Shown: positions 23,701 through 32,409 of the stretch, piece after piece
How the letters are laid out: the number at the start of each line of letters is the position of its first letter
How positions within the stretch are numbered: position 1 is the stretch's first letter
Source: Lentisphaerota bacterium
Lineage (GTDB): Bacteria > Verrucomicrobiota > Lentisphaeria > Victivallales > Victivallaceae
Assembly: GCA_015061775.1 (NCBI GenBank)
Contig: SUVY01000003.1
Span: 17,108-81,107 of the forward strand
DNA: 64,000 nt
Direction: 5' to 3'
The notes under the pieces: generated by a model
The model's input: only the letters and a program-made list of their open reading frames with translations
Database searches by the model: none
What the model was told of the DNA's origin: nothing
Position numbers and translations under genes: made by a program

Positions 23701-25104
23701 TCAGTTTATGAGAGCTTTCATTTTGTTTACCAGGTCGAACTGCTGGATGTATCCTGCGATGAAGATCGCGGCTATCAGGACGGGCAGAATGTACTTGATA
23801 TAGAAAAAGCTCTTTTGCGGAAATTTTATTCCCTGACCTGTATCGGACTCCGCGATAAAGTTTTTCCATCCCCACGCGTATTTGGTGACGCAGAAGAACC
23901 AGATGAAAAAAGCTCCGAGCGGAAGCAGATTCTGGCTGACGATGAAGTCCTCGAAATCAAGGATCGTACTGCCTTTGCCCAGCGGAGAGATGTGTTTGAG
24001 AACTCCGAATCCCAGCGAGCAGGGGACCGACAATACCATTACCGCCAATCCGGAAACGACCGCGGCTTTTTTACGTCCGAAGGCAAATTCGTCGATAAGG
24101 AATGCCGCGATGTTCTCTATAACTGCGATAAGCGTGGTCAATGCCGCGAGCAGCAGGAAGAGGAAAAACGCTCCTCCGATAAGCCACGGATATTTCATGC
24201 TGTTGAAAATATTTGGCAGACTGACAAACACGAGACCGGGACCTTGTGCCACATCGACTCCGTAAGAGAAGCAGATGGGGAAGATCATCGTTCCGGCGAG
24301 CAGGGCAACGAGCGTATCGAGCAAAATGATGACGATACCTTCACCGCCGAGCGTGCGTTTTTTATCGATGTAGCTGCCGAAAATCGCCATGCTTCCTATT
24401 CCGATACTGAGGGTGAAGAATGCCTGTCCCATTGCCGCATAAAGCGTTGAGCAGACTCCTTTGGCTGCGACTCTGGAGAAATCCGGAAGCAGATAAAAGC
24501 GCATAGCTTTTCCCGCTTCGCTCAGGAAACAGCTTCTGACTGCAAGAATTATCAGCATGACAAAGAGCAGCGACATCATGAATTTGACACATTTTTCCAC
24601 CCCCTTCTGCAAACCTATCGCGCAGATAGCCGTTGACAGCAGCGTTACAACCGCCATTCCGGCAGTGGAGCGGACCGGGTCGCTGATGAGCTTTGAAAAA
24701 TATGCTCCGGTGGCATCTGCGCTTTTGCATGAGGCAAGCGAGCCGTCGAGATATCCGGCAAGATACGAGCCGAGCCATCCTGTGACGGTGGAGTAATACA
24801 TGAGCAGTATCAGATTTCCTGCAAAAAAGAGGACACCGATTTTGCTGTATATTCCGCCGTGTTTTCCGCCGAGTTTGCGGTATCCGCCCACGAGGTTGCT
24901 GCCTCCGGCTCTGCCGACGGCAAGCTCCATGGTGAGGATGGGGTATCCGAGCACGGCGAGGAATATCAGATAGATGAGGACGAACGCACCTCCGCCGTAT
25001 TCACCGGTAATGAAGGGGAAACGCCAAACGTTTCCGAGTCCGATGGTGCATCCTGCGGCAAGGGCGAGAAAGCCGAGTCTGGAACCTAAAGTTTCTCTTG
25101 CCAT
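23701..25104 (-). CDS. neurotransmitter:sodium symporter (NSS/SNF) family transporter
   Basis: Inner-membrane LeuT-fold secondary transporter that couples Na+ to uptake of an amino acid or small amine. The TM1 signature AAGCTIGLGNVWRFPFITGEYGGGAF is seen from residue 16, and about 11 hydrophobic segments span 467 residues, normal for bacterial NSS. It starts five bases after the GH36 stop, so it is the last gene of the sugar operon and is followed by a strong terminator. NSS members do not usually carry sugars; its place behind glycosidases suggests an amino compound released or used with the glycan. Confidence 0.9.
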   Translation of the reverse strand: MARETLGSRLGFLALAAGCTIGLGNVWRFPFITGEYGGGAFVLIYLIFLAVLGYPILTMELAVGRAGGSNLVGGYRKLGGKHGGIYSKIGVLFFAGNLILLMYYSTVTGWLGSYLAGYLDGSLASCKSADATGAYFSKLISDPVRSTAGMAVVTLLSTAICAIGLQKGVEKCVKFMMSLLFVMLIILAVRSCFLSEAGKAMRFYLLPDFSRVAAKGVCSTLYAAMGQAFFTLSIGIGSMAIFGSYIDKKRTLGGEGIVIILLDTLVALLAGTMIFPICFSYGVDVAQGPGLVFVSLPNIFNSMKYPWLIGGAFFLFLLLAALTTLIAVIENIAAFLIDEFAFGRKKAAVVSGLAVMVLSVPCSLGFGVLKHISPLGKGSTILDFEDFIVSQNLLPLGAFFIWFFCVTKYAWGWKNFIAESDTGQGIKFPQKSFFYIKYILPVLIAAIFIAGYIQQFDLVNKMKALIN

Positions 25105-25109
25105 TTCGC

Positions 25110-26942
25110 TTAAAATACCTCATTGAAGACGCGGCAGCAATGCGGGGGAAGCGTTATCCTGCCCGGCAGATCGCTGCCGTCAGTATCGCTGCAGAAACGC
25201 GGAAGCTCATACTGTTCAAGTTCAAAAGTAACCTCTTCATTCTCAAAGTTGAAGAGAGTCAGCCTCAACTCTCCGCTCTTGCGGTTGATTGCAAGCCATA
25301 CTCCGGGAACCGACCGCTCCCACACATCGAGCGCGCGCACCTCGTAGGCATCTGGATTGGAAAACAACTCTATAGTCCATGCAAGACGCTCCGGCTCAAG
25401 GGTATCGAGCCGGTCTCCGGACAGCAGCAGACCTCCGGCGAGCCTCAACGCTTCAAACCAGAGTTTTGACTCCTCTTCTGTGAAAGTCGTTCCCTCTTTT
25501 CTGATGAGCAGGGTATCCGGGTCGCTGAGCCACAATCTGCGGTGCATGTAACTGCGGTTGATTATATTGCGGCAGACGTTGGGCATGGTGAGTCCTTCAT
25601 CGTATGAGCCGGGACGGCTCTCCCAGCCTTTTGCGATATCAGTACCGATACGCTCTCCGTCAACGAGACCGACCACGGGGCCGAGCGGAGTTGTGCATCC
25701 GAGGATGAAACCGTCCTCTCCGAAGCCCTCTCTGATGGCGGCAAGACCGCGTCTGAGAGCCTGAGCGCGGGTGGCTTTGGGGTCAAAATAGACGCTTTCA
25801 CCCGGAATTCCTGCGCTGAGCATCATAAAGTCGAGTTTGACGTAATCAAAACCCATTGCCCGGATTTTCCTGAAGAGGTCTTTCAGAAACTCACAAGTGG
25901 CGGGATTGGTTCCGTCGAGAGCGGAAGTCATACCTCCGCGCCATCCCATAGCCTTGATGATATTGCCGTCTTTGTCGTGTATGAAGTACTCCGGGTGCTC
26001 CTGAATGAGCCTGGAGTTTTCAAATCCCATAAAGGGGCCGACCCAGAGCGCAGGAGTAAAGCCCTCTTTGCGGATGTTTTCCGCGAGTTTTGCCAGACCG
26101 TTCGGAAACTTCGGATCGTAGTCCAGCCAGTCTCCGAGAGCTGGCTCGTATCCATCGTCGAGCTGGATGTATTTGACCGGGAACTTGTCGCGGTTAGCGG
26201 CAAGAAATTTCGCATTGGTCATCACATCCTCTTCTGTGACTTGTGAGAAATAGTAGTACCATGAGCACCATCCGAGCGGAAGTTCTGCCTCAGTACGTGC
26301 CTTCATGCGTTTTCCCCAGATGTCGGCGAAATTGCACTGCATGTGATAGAGGTCAAATCCTTCAAAAACCGCGAGGACTTCCGAGGAAACGACCTCATCT
26401 TTATCGACGACGATACCGTCGCATGAGCTTATGGCATTCCACTCTTTGATACCGTTTTCGGAAAACTCAACGGTGAATCTTCCATACTGATCCGCCGAGG
26501 TGACGAATCCTGCGAGGATGATTTTGTTCATCGACGCATCGCGGACGGCGGTCACGATATCAGAGCGGAATTTATTGGGTTCTCCCGGGTGATACTCATC
26601 GGGGTTTGAAACGCAGAACTTGGTGTATCCGGGATCGCTGTTGAAGTCGCAATCTCCGAACCGCTTGGTTCCGCAGAAGCTCGCCATCGTCCATCCTTCG
26701 AGATAAACGGCAAGGTCTTTGCCGCATTTTCCGAAGCTGTCATCGCATCCGGAGTACACCCAGCGGAATCCATCGAGGCGGAAACTCTCTTCTCCGCGGT
26801 TGATGCATCCCATCTGATACTCCATGTGGTCGCCGTTTTTGCGCGACGCCGCAACGAGTTCGATATTGATTTTTTTGCACTCTTCAATACTCAGCCAGAC
26901 GCCGTTGACGCCCAGTTCTGCATTCCATTGAGGAAGTCCCAT
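25110..26942 (-). CDS. GH36-like alpha-galactosidase
   Basis: Retaining glycoside hydrolase predicted to cleave alpha-galactosides. An N-terminal beta-sandwich (residues 1-210) precedes a TIM barrel with LGWCSWYYYF near 228, YIQLDDGYEP near 265, the nucleophile Asp in VKLDFM near 368 and the acid/base Asp in RIGTDIAKGW near 425. About 610 residues and no signal peptide, hence cytoplasmic. ATG 26942 has GGGGGGAA upstream; a longer frame to 26969 would overlap the GH57 stop. Fourth gene of the GntR operon. The exact linkage is not determinable. Confidence 0.85.
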   Translation of the reverse strand: MGLPQWNAELGVNGVWLSIEECKKINIELVAASRKNGDHMEYQMGCINRGEESFRLDGFRWVYSGCDDSFGKCGKDLAVYLEGWTMASFCGTKRFGDCDFNSDPGYTKFCVSNPDEYHPGEPNKFRSDIVTAVRDASMNKIILAGFVTSADQYGRFTVEFSENGIKEWNAISSCDGIVVDKDEVVSSEVLAVFEGFDLYHMQCNFADIWGKRMKARTEAELPLGWCSWYYYFSQVTEEDVMTNAKFLAANRDKFPVKYIQLDDGYEPALGDWLDYDPKFPNGLAKLAENIRKEGFTPALWVGPFMGFENSRLIQEHPEYFIHDKDGNIIKAMGWRGGMTSALDGTNPATCEFLKDLFRKIRAMGFDYVKLDFMMLSAGIPGESVYFDPKATRAQALRRGLAAIREGFGEDGFILGCTTPLGPVVGLVDGERIGTDIAKGWESRPGSYDEGLTMPNVCRNIINRSYMHRRLWLSDPDTLLIRKEGTTFTEEESKLWFEALRLAGGLLLSGDRLDTLEPERLAWTIELFSNPDAYEVRALDVWERSVPGVWLAINRKSGELRLTLFNFENEEVTFELEQYELPRFCSDTDGSDLPGRITLPPHCCRVFNEVF

Positions 26943-26961
26943 TTGTATTCCCCCCGAAAAT

Positions 26962-28338
26962 TTATTCACCGAAATATTTCTGTTCCATGAGGATATTTTC
27001 GATGAGTTTGATCTGTGTTTCCATCAGTGATGCGGAGTAGATCGCGCGTTTTGCACCGATGCCTGATTTTTCCATGGCAAGACCGACGAGTTTGTTGGCG
27101 GCAAAGAGGTCGTCGAGACTCTCTCTCACATTGAATCTGCCCGGAGTGGTCGGCAGCGGAGGCCATCTCGAGTCAGAGACGTACGCACTGGTGACCGCCT
27201 TCAGCGCGGCGTCGAGTTCCGGAGTCATTCCGGTAACTTTTCTCACGGCGCAGATTCCGTCATAGACCATGCGGCAGACGGGGTCGAAGATAAGCGAGTA
27301 GCTGGTGTTTGCCCAGGCTTTGTAGGTTCCGCCGTGCCATGCGGCACCGTTCTCGATGTTGTCGATAAGGTCGTTGGGAATGATCTCCTTGGCGGAAGCT
27401 ATCACCTGAGACGGAGTTGAGAGTTCATAACCGATCTCTTTAGCCATATCCAGCAATGCCTTGAAGCGGACGATCGAGTCGGGCTCAGGCTCAAAGAAGC
27501 GCGCCTGATTGAACTGTTTGACGTAGAAGTATGCGCTTGAACCGATGTATTCAGCGTCTTCAGCATAAGGCATGATGAACTGTCCGGTCTGAGCCACGCG
27601 GGGCTGCCACTTGAGGAACATCTCTTTGAGTTCTTCGATGGCGACCGGAGTTTCACGGTATCCCTCGGTAGCACCCATGAGATACCAGAGCATCGGGTTT
27701 GCCATGCAGTCGCTTCTGAAGACCATTTTGAGACCGTTGGGAGCGACGCTGGGATTGGTGAGATACTTGAGGTATTCGGGTTTGTCTTTGATGTACTCTT
27801 CGATTTTGAAGAGGTGGTTTTTGTTGCTGTGTCCCTGAACGTCATATTTGAGACCGGTAGCTTCGCGTATCTCGGGGAATGAGAGGAAGAAGCTGTCGGC
27901 ATCCATAACAAGGTTTTTGTAACCGGCTTCTTTGTAGATCTCCGGAAGATAAGCTGCCCATCCGCATTCGGGGTTCCATCCGGTTTCGGGACGGACTCCG
28001 GTGTATTTCTCCCACGCGTCGAGACCGTGTTTCAGAGTATCGAGACCGATTTCCGGAGGAACGTTGGCGAGCATGACATGGATAAACGGAGATGCGACCG
28101 CCTCGATTTTTCCCTGCTGAACGAGCGTTTTGAGCAGAGCGAGAACTTCCGGAGCCTCTTCCGCCATGACTTCAAGGGTTCTTCCGGACGCCTCGAACGC
28201 GACTTTATATTCTCCGTCGCGCACCATCTCGAAGAGGGGGCGGTAGCAGTTTTCGCATACCCATGCGCGGCGTTTGGGGTCGAGCTGCGAATACTGGATA
28301 TTCGCGTGCGGCATGAAAATAACTTGAGGTTTTGACAT
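26962..28338 (-). CDS. GH57-like glycoside hydrolase
   Basis: (Beta/alpha)7-barrel hydrolase of the GH57/GH38-like polysaccharide deacetylase clan, 458 residues, cytoplasmic. GH57 marks: the N-terminal HANIQYSQ (HxNxxY) at residue 11, WNPECGW near 121 with the candidate nucleophile Glu, and PYAEDAEYIG near 255 with a candidate acid Asp. GH57 includes amylases, branching enzymes and an alpha-galactosidase; pairing with GH36 makes an alpha-linked galactoside or glucan plausible. A hairpin at 28372-28404 precedes it, 96 bases after the isomerase gene. Confidence 0.75.
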   Translation of the reverse strand: MSKPQVIFMPHANIQYSQLDPKRRAWVCENCYRPLFEMVRDGEYKVAFEASGRTLEVMAEEAPEVLALLKTLVQQGKIEAVASPFIHVMLANVPPEIGLDTLKHGLDAWEKYTGVRPETGWNPECGWAAYLPEIYKEAGYKNLVMDADSFFLSFPEIREATGLKYDVQGHSNKNHLFKIEEYIKDKPEYLKYLTNPSVAPNGLKMVFRSDCMANPMLWYLMGATEGYRETPVAIEELKEMFLKWQPRVAQTGQFIMPYAEDAEYIGSSAYFYVKQFNQARFFEPEPDSIVRFKALLDMAKEIGYELSTPSQVIASAKEIIPNDLIDNIENGAAWHGGTYKAWANTSYSLIFDPVCRMVYDGICAVRKVTGMTPELDAALKAVTSAYVSDSRWPPLPTTPGRFNVRESLDDLFAANKLVGLAMEKSGIGAKRAIYSASLMETQIKLIENILMEQKYFGE

Positions 28339-28371
28339 ATTGTTCTCCTTATATATTGCAATAATTTTGAA

Positions 28372-28404
28372 AACCGGAACCGGAAAATCTATCCGGAACC
28401 GGTT
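28372..28404. terminator. intra-operon hairpin (possible attenuator)
   Basis: AACCGGAACCGG (28372-28383) and CCGGAACCGGTT (28393-28404) form a ten-pair stem with one internal AA/AA mismatch; on the minus strand TTTTC follows. It lies between the isomerase and GH57 genes and may lower downstream expression. Confidence 0.5.
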
Positions 28405-28433
28405 TGTTTTATTTCTTGAAAATCAAGCGGATC

Positions 28434-29249
28434 TCAGAAACCGTATTTTTTCAGGAAAGCAAGACTGCGTTCCATTCCGTCTTTGACATCGCCTGTGAGC
28501 TCATATTCTATGAGCGCGGGGCCGTCATATTTCTTGACCGCGGCGGCGAGCAGATGCCAGTCGAGCCTTCCTTCTCCGCAGGCGGCGGGAGTGACACCTC
28601 CGGGAACATCTCTGAAGTCTTTGAGGTGCATATACTTTACATCCTCAGCGAAGTCGGAATAGAATTTGACCGGGCATACCGCACCGACAGCAGCGAGGTT
28701 TGCCGGATCGTAACAGATAGCGACTCCTGTTTTGAGTATCTCCTGCCAGGTATCGACTCTGGTTGTCGGACTGCTGAAATGGACGAGCGCGCCGTTTTTG
28801 AGTTGGGCAACGCCTCCGTGAGTTTCGCAGCAGAGCAGGACGTTTTTGGTTTTTGCGTAATCGCAGACCTCTTTGAGAGCCTTCATCATGGTCTCGAATT
28901 TCTCTTCGATGACCACGCTGTCCGAGCTGAAACCGGCGAATATGCGCAGATATTTGACGCCGAGTTTGGAGCAGATGTTGATGACGGATTTAACTCTTCC
29001 AACTTGAGCCGGAACATCATCAAGGGTGAAATCGTTTCCGGTACAGGCGCATTCAAGACGCACATTGTACTTGGCAAAGAGGGCTTTGACCTTATCGATA
29101 TCTTCGTCGGTGGACCACACCTGGAGGCGGTCACGTTCGTAACCGGCAATGGACAATTCGAGCAGATCGACACCGAGAGATGATGTGATTTCCAGCTGGC
29201 TTTCGAGAGTTTCTTCTCTGAGACCCCATGCAGCAAGACCAAGATCCAT
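28434..29249 (-). CDS. sugar phosphate isomerase/epimerase-like TIM-barrel protein
   Basis: AP-endonuclease-2/xylose-isomerase-like barrel that probably isomerises or epimerises a keto-sugar using a metal. 271 residues. Seen: LGLAAWGLREETLESQLE at the start, LELSIAGYERDR, CCETHGG near 140, CYDPANLAAVG near 180, HLKDFRDVPGG near 200 and ALIEYELTGD near the end, which supply the expected Glu, Asp and His ligands. ATG 29249 directly follows the MDR stop with GGAGGAG upstream; a longer frame to 29288 is not needed. Confidence 0.82.
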   Translation of the reverse strand: MDLGLAAWGLREETLESQLEITSSLGVDLLELSIAGYERDRLQVWSTDEDIDKVKALFAKYNVRLECACTGNDFTLDDVPAQVGRVKSVINICSKLGVKYLRIFAGFSSDSVVIEEKFETMMKALKEVCDYAKTKNVLLCCETHGGVAQLKNGALVHFSSPTTRVDTWQEILKTGVAICYDPANLAAVGAVCPVKFYSDFAEDVKYMHLKDFRDVPGGVTPAACGEGRLDWHLLAAAVKKYDGPALIEYELTGDVKDGMERSLAFLKKYGF

Positions 29250-29251
29250 AA

Positions 29252-30295
29252 TTACAGACTCCTCCAATCGAAGAGGATTTTGAAACACTCCATCCCCTTC
29301 TTGTGTTGATATTCAAAAGCCTCTTTGGCTTTTCCGGCTTCCCAGACTTCAAAAGGCAGGTGACTGGTGTCGAATTTGCCTTCGCTGATCCACTGAAGGA
29401 TCTGCGGTTTGCAGCGCCATTTGAGGGCGCAGGTCATGGTGATGTAGGGGTTGCGGCAGAACCAATGATGGTAGTTGTCGAAGATGAGTTTTTCGGGATA
29501 ATCGCCCTGGAGATGGATGTGACCGGGCTCATCGTCATCGCTCCAGCCTCCCTCTTTGAGCCACTCCCACAAAATTCCGGGAACGGCGGGATTTCCTGAG
29601 CACTCGATGATTTTGTCGGCTCTTTTTCCATTGGTTATCTCGAGCATCTTTTTCATTCCGGCGGCATCAGGAGTGATGACGTGATCGGCATAGAATTTTG
29701 CGATCGACTGGCGATAGGGGTGGGGTTCAACTGCGATGACGGTGGCGGAGGGGCACTTGATCTTCAATATCTGCATTGCGCTGATACCGACCATTCCGGC
29801 GCCGAAGACCAGGATGTTGTCATTTTCGTGCAGGTCGAAACGTTCGATTCCTTTGAGCGGAACGCAGGCGAGATAGGCGAGCACTGCCTGCTCATCGGTG
29901 ACGTTGTCCGGAACTTTGCACAGGGGATCACCTGCGCCTCCGGCATTTTTTGCATCTTTATGACAGATGAGAGTGCCACCGCCCCAGGCGGCACAGACGT
30001 CCATATAAGTACGGCACTCATTGATCATGACGCGGTCGCCTTTTTTGAATCCCTGAGCGTAGCTGCCCTCTTCGAGAACGATACCCATATTTTCATAACC
30101 GGGGACGAGAGGATACCAGCACTGTTCGGGGTGTTGAAGTCCGTGATAGGTCTTCATATCGGTTCCGGTACTGATCGCGCTCATAAAAGTCTTGCAGACG
30201 ACGGTGTCGTCATTTCTCGGAGTCAGGGTGACTTCTCTGAAACTTGCTTCGTTTGGTCTTTCGATGACCGTTGCCAGAGTTTTGGTGAGTGACAT
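29252..30295 (-). CDS. medium-chain (zinc-type) alcohol/polyol dehydrogenase
   Basis: MDR-family NAD(P)-dependent oxidoreductase, 347 residues. GroES-like N-terminal domain with VPGYENMGIV near residue 66 and GDRVMI near 85; Rossmann motif GAGMVGISAMQILK near 168. The four-cysteine structural zinc site is not visible and the catalytic zinc ligands are only partly preserved (GTDM at the usual Cys position), so it resembles the BchC-like branch more than classic ADH. First gene of the five-gene sugar operon, divergent from the GntR regulator. Substrate unknown. Confidence 0.82.
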   Translation of the reverse strand: MSLTKTLATVIERPNEASFREVTLTPRNDDTVVCKTFMSAISTGTDMKTYHGLQHPEQCWYPLVPGYENMGIVLEEGSYAQGFKKGDRVMINECRTYMDVCAAWGGGTLICHKDAKNAGGAGDPLCKVPDNVTDEQAVLAYLACVPLKGIERFDLHENDNILVFGAGMVGISAMQILKIKCPSATVIAVEPHPYRQSIAKFYADHVITPDAAGMKKMLEITNGKRADKIIECSGNPAVPGILWEWLKEGGWSDDDEPGHIHLQGDYPEKLIFDNYHHWFCRNPYITMTCALKWRCKPQILQWISEGKFDTSHLPFEVWEAGKAKEAFEYQHKKGMECFKILFDWRSL

Positions 30296-30339
30296 TTTCT
30301 GATCCTCTTTTTGGGTTAAGGTATTATGGTTTTGATGTT

Positions 30340-30367
30340 ACTATACAGCCTCAGACAGCTTTTTCAA
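30340..30367 (-). promoter_or_regulatory. promoter of the MDR-isomerase-GH57-GH36-NSS operon
   Basis: TTGAAA (30367-30362), 16-base spacer, TATAGT (30345-30340) on the minus strand. A GGTATTATGGTTTT copy of the presumed operator (30320-30333) lies just downstream of the start region. Confidence 0.6.
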
Positions 30368-30394
30368 GTCTTTTTGCAAAAATATATCGTTCTT

Positions 30395-30439
30395 GGTATG
30401 GTTTTATTTGACTTTTTTGCTATATGTGGTATGGTTATA
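30395..30439 (+). promoter_or_regulatory. gntR promoter with repeated GGTATGGTT operator
   Basis: GGTATGGTTTTA (30395-30406) and GGTATGGTTATA (30428-30439) are direct repeats exactly 33 bases apart. TTGACT (30408-30413) is 16 bases before TATGGT inside the second copy, and TTGCAA (30374-30379) is 17 bases before TATGGT inside the first, so the repeats coincide with possible -10 boxes. A third, looser copy at 30320-30333 lies by the opposite promoter. Likely autoregulatory operator of the GntR protein. Confidence 0.5.
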
Positions 30440-30467
30440 TTGATGACAAACAGGAAAACTGGCTTTT

Positions 30468-31520
30468 ATGGAAAACAAACAGAGCGACATAATATCGGTT
30501 ATCAGTCAGCGTATTGCCGATGGAACATATACAGGAAAGCTTCCGAAGAGCTCGGAACTTGCCGCTGAGTTCAGCGTGAATATAAAGACGGTGAACAAAG
30601 CACTTTTGCGTATGGCGAAACGCGGAGTGGTCGTCCGCAAGCGTCATGTCGGAACGATCGTGGTAAAGCAGGAGGCAAGTGAGAATAGCGTTCCCCGCAT
30701 GATCGAGGTTCTCTATGAGGGATTTACCGCGATATTTTCGCATCCGTTCTGGGGAGATATCTGGGACGGAATGGTGATTGAGCTTGCCAGACTGAACTGC
30801 CGCCCTGTGCTGAATATGCTCAATTCTGATCCGGAAACAGGTCTGCTCAACACCGACGACATCCACCTGATGCCTGATACGGCAAAGATAATTTTGGGAA
30901 TAAGCGAGCAGCGTCTTTTCAATAAACTCAAAGAGATGGAAGTTCCTTATATAGTATGCGAGCAGGTCGATGATCCGGAAACTCCGCAAATCGTCTTTGA
31001 TATGCAGCAGGCGATAGCCGACGCAGTGAATTACCTTTTTGACTGCGGCTGCCGCAGGATAGCTTTTGTCGGACTTACCGGAAGTCTGGTCGATCCGGGG
31101 CATGTCCAGAAATACCGCCACTTTATCCGCGCGCTGCAGCGTTACTGTAAAATAGATCCTGCCCTTATCGCCGACACCCGTCCGCTTGCCGGAGCGGGCG
31201 CAGGAGCGATGCGTAAAATCCTTGATCGCACAACTTGTGATGCGGTATTTGCGGCATACGACCACCAGCTTCCTGATATATACGCGGTGCTTGACGAGTA
31301 CGGTTTGGCGGATATTCCGGTGATCGGATGCGACGGTCTTGCGATATCAGGAGTGCCTGAGACGCGTTACGCAGTAGTTTCTCCCCGCCGCAGATGCGGA
31401 GTCATGCTTGCTTCCGGAATAGTCGATATGCTCGACGGGAAATATATTCCGCGCCAACAGGTGCTAACTTCGCGTTTTGCGCGTATGCCTGTCAGTTTTT
31501 CGGATCAAGAATATCTCTGA
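30468..31520 (+). CDS. GntR-type regulator with LacI-like sugar sensor
   Basis: 350 residues. A winged-helix GntR domain occupies residues 1-70 (SELAAEFSVNIKTVNKALLRMAKRGVVVRKRHVGT), followed by a periplasmic-binding-protein-like sensor domain (about 78-345: ITY-type strands, FDCGCRRIAFVGL near 190, AVFAAYDHQLPDIYAVLDEYG near 260, VIGCDGL). This GntR-LacI hybrid layout is that of AraR-type regulators and suggests a sugar effector. Transcribed away from the operon it most likely controls. Its last 29 bases overlap the convergent permease gene. Confidence 0.87.
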   Translation: MENKQSDIISVISQRIADGTYTGKLPKSSELAAEFSVNIKTVNKALLRMAKRGVVVRKRHVGTIVVKQEASENSVPRMIEVLYEGFTAIFSHPFWGDIWDGMVIELARLNCRPVLNMLNSDPETGLLNTDDIHLMPDTAKIILGISEQRLFNKLKEMEVPYIVCEQVDDPETPQIVFDMQQAIADAVNYLFDCGCRRIAFVGLTGSLVDPGHVQKYRHFIRALQRYCKIDPALIADTRPLAGAGAGAMRKILDRTTCDAVFAAYDHQLPDIYAVLDEYGLADIPVIGCDGLAISGVPETRYAVVSPRRRCGVMLASGIVDMLDGKYIPRQQVLTSRFARMPVSFSDQEYL

Positions 31521-32409
31521 GCGCATCTCCGAGGATATTGAGAGCGAGCACGAGTATAAAGAGGAATCCTGTTGCTGCGGCAAGTTCCCACCAGATGCCG
31601 CGCCAGAGCTGCTCCTGCCCGTCAGAGATCATGACGCCCCAGCTCGGAGCGTTCTGGACTCCGAATCCGAGATAACTGACAATGACTTCGAGCATAACCG
31701 CTCCTGCGAAAGTCAAAGTAAAGTAAATGATAACGAGGTGCATTACGTTGGGCAGGATGTGTCTTTTTATGATGGTAAAGGAGTTTGTTCCGGCTACCTT
31801 TGCTGCTTCGACGTAAGGCATTTTTTTGAGTTTCATGGTTTCAGCTCTTACTGTTCGGCAGAGCGTGACCCAACCGGTCAAGCCGATGGCGCAGTAAACG
31901 GCGAGAGTACCCGGTTCGACCCGGAGGATAAAGGCTGCAGTTTTGACCGCTCCGAGCAGGGCAGGGGAGAGGAAATCCCTCGAGACAAGAAGAGCGAGCG
32001 CAAGGATGAAGAGCAGACTTGGCATCGAAGCGAAAGTGCTGTATATCCAGACGACTATATCGTCGGTTTTACCTCCGAAAAAACCTGCGGCTGCACCGAG
32101 CGATACGCCGATAAAGACGGATATGATTCCCGAGACCAGCCCGACTTTAAGCGCGGTCGAACTTGCCGCGGCGGCTCTGAGGAGGACATCTCTGCCCTGA
32201 TAATCCGTTCCGAGCAAGTGTGAGGACGATGGAGCCTGATACACCGCATCAGATACGGCGAGGTGAGGCGCGATCGTATGGTTTGCTTCAGCTGCAGCCG
32301 TCCATATTTCAAAGCCGACGGCACAAATGAAATACAGCAGGATGACGCAGCCGGATATGACCGCCTGTTTGTTTGAAAAGAAACGCTTTGCGACCCCGGC
32401 GTAAGCCAT
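31492..32409 (-). CDS. Opp/Dpp-type ABC permease (OppC/DppC-like), apparently orphan
   Basis: Inner-membrane permease of a peptide/nickel/oligosaccharide importer, 305 residues with six hydrophobic segments. N-terminal OppC-type segment, then SHLLGTDYQGRDVLLR near residue 65 and the cytoplasmic EAAKVAGTNSFTIIKRHILPN EAA loop near 200. No binding protein, partner permease or ATPase gene is nearby. Its ATG overlaps the mnmG stop by one base (TAATG), and its 3' end runs 29 bases into the convergent gntR, so transcripts must collide here. Confidence 0.85.
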   Translation of the reverse strand: MAYAGVAKRFFSNKQAVISGCVILLYFICAVGFEIWTAAAEANHTIAPHLAVSDAVYQAPSSSHLLGTDYQGRDVLLRAAAASSTALKVGLVSGIISVFIGVSLGAAAGFFGGKTDDIVVWIYSTFASMPSLLFILALALLVSRDFLSPALLGAVKTAAFILRVEPGTLAVYCAIGLTGWVTLCRTVRAETMKLKKMPYVEAAKVAGTNSFTIIKRHILPNVMHLVIIYFTLTFAGAVMLEVIVSYLGFGVQNAPSWGVMISDGQEQLWRGIWWELAAATGFLFILVLALNILGDALRDILDPKN

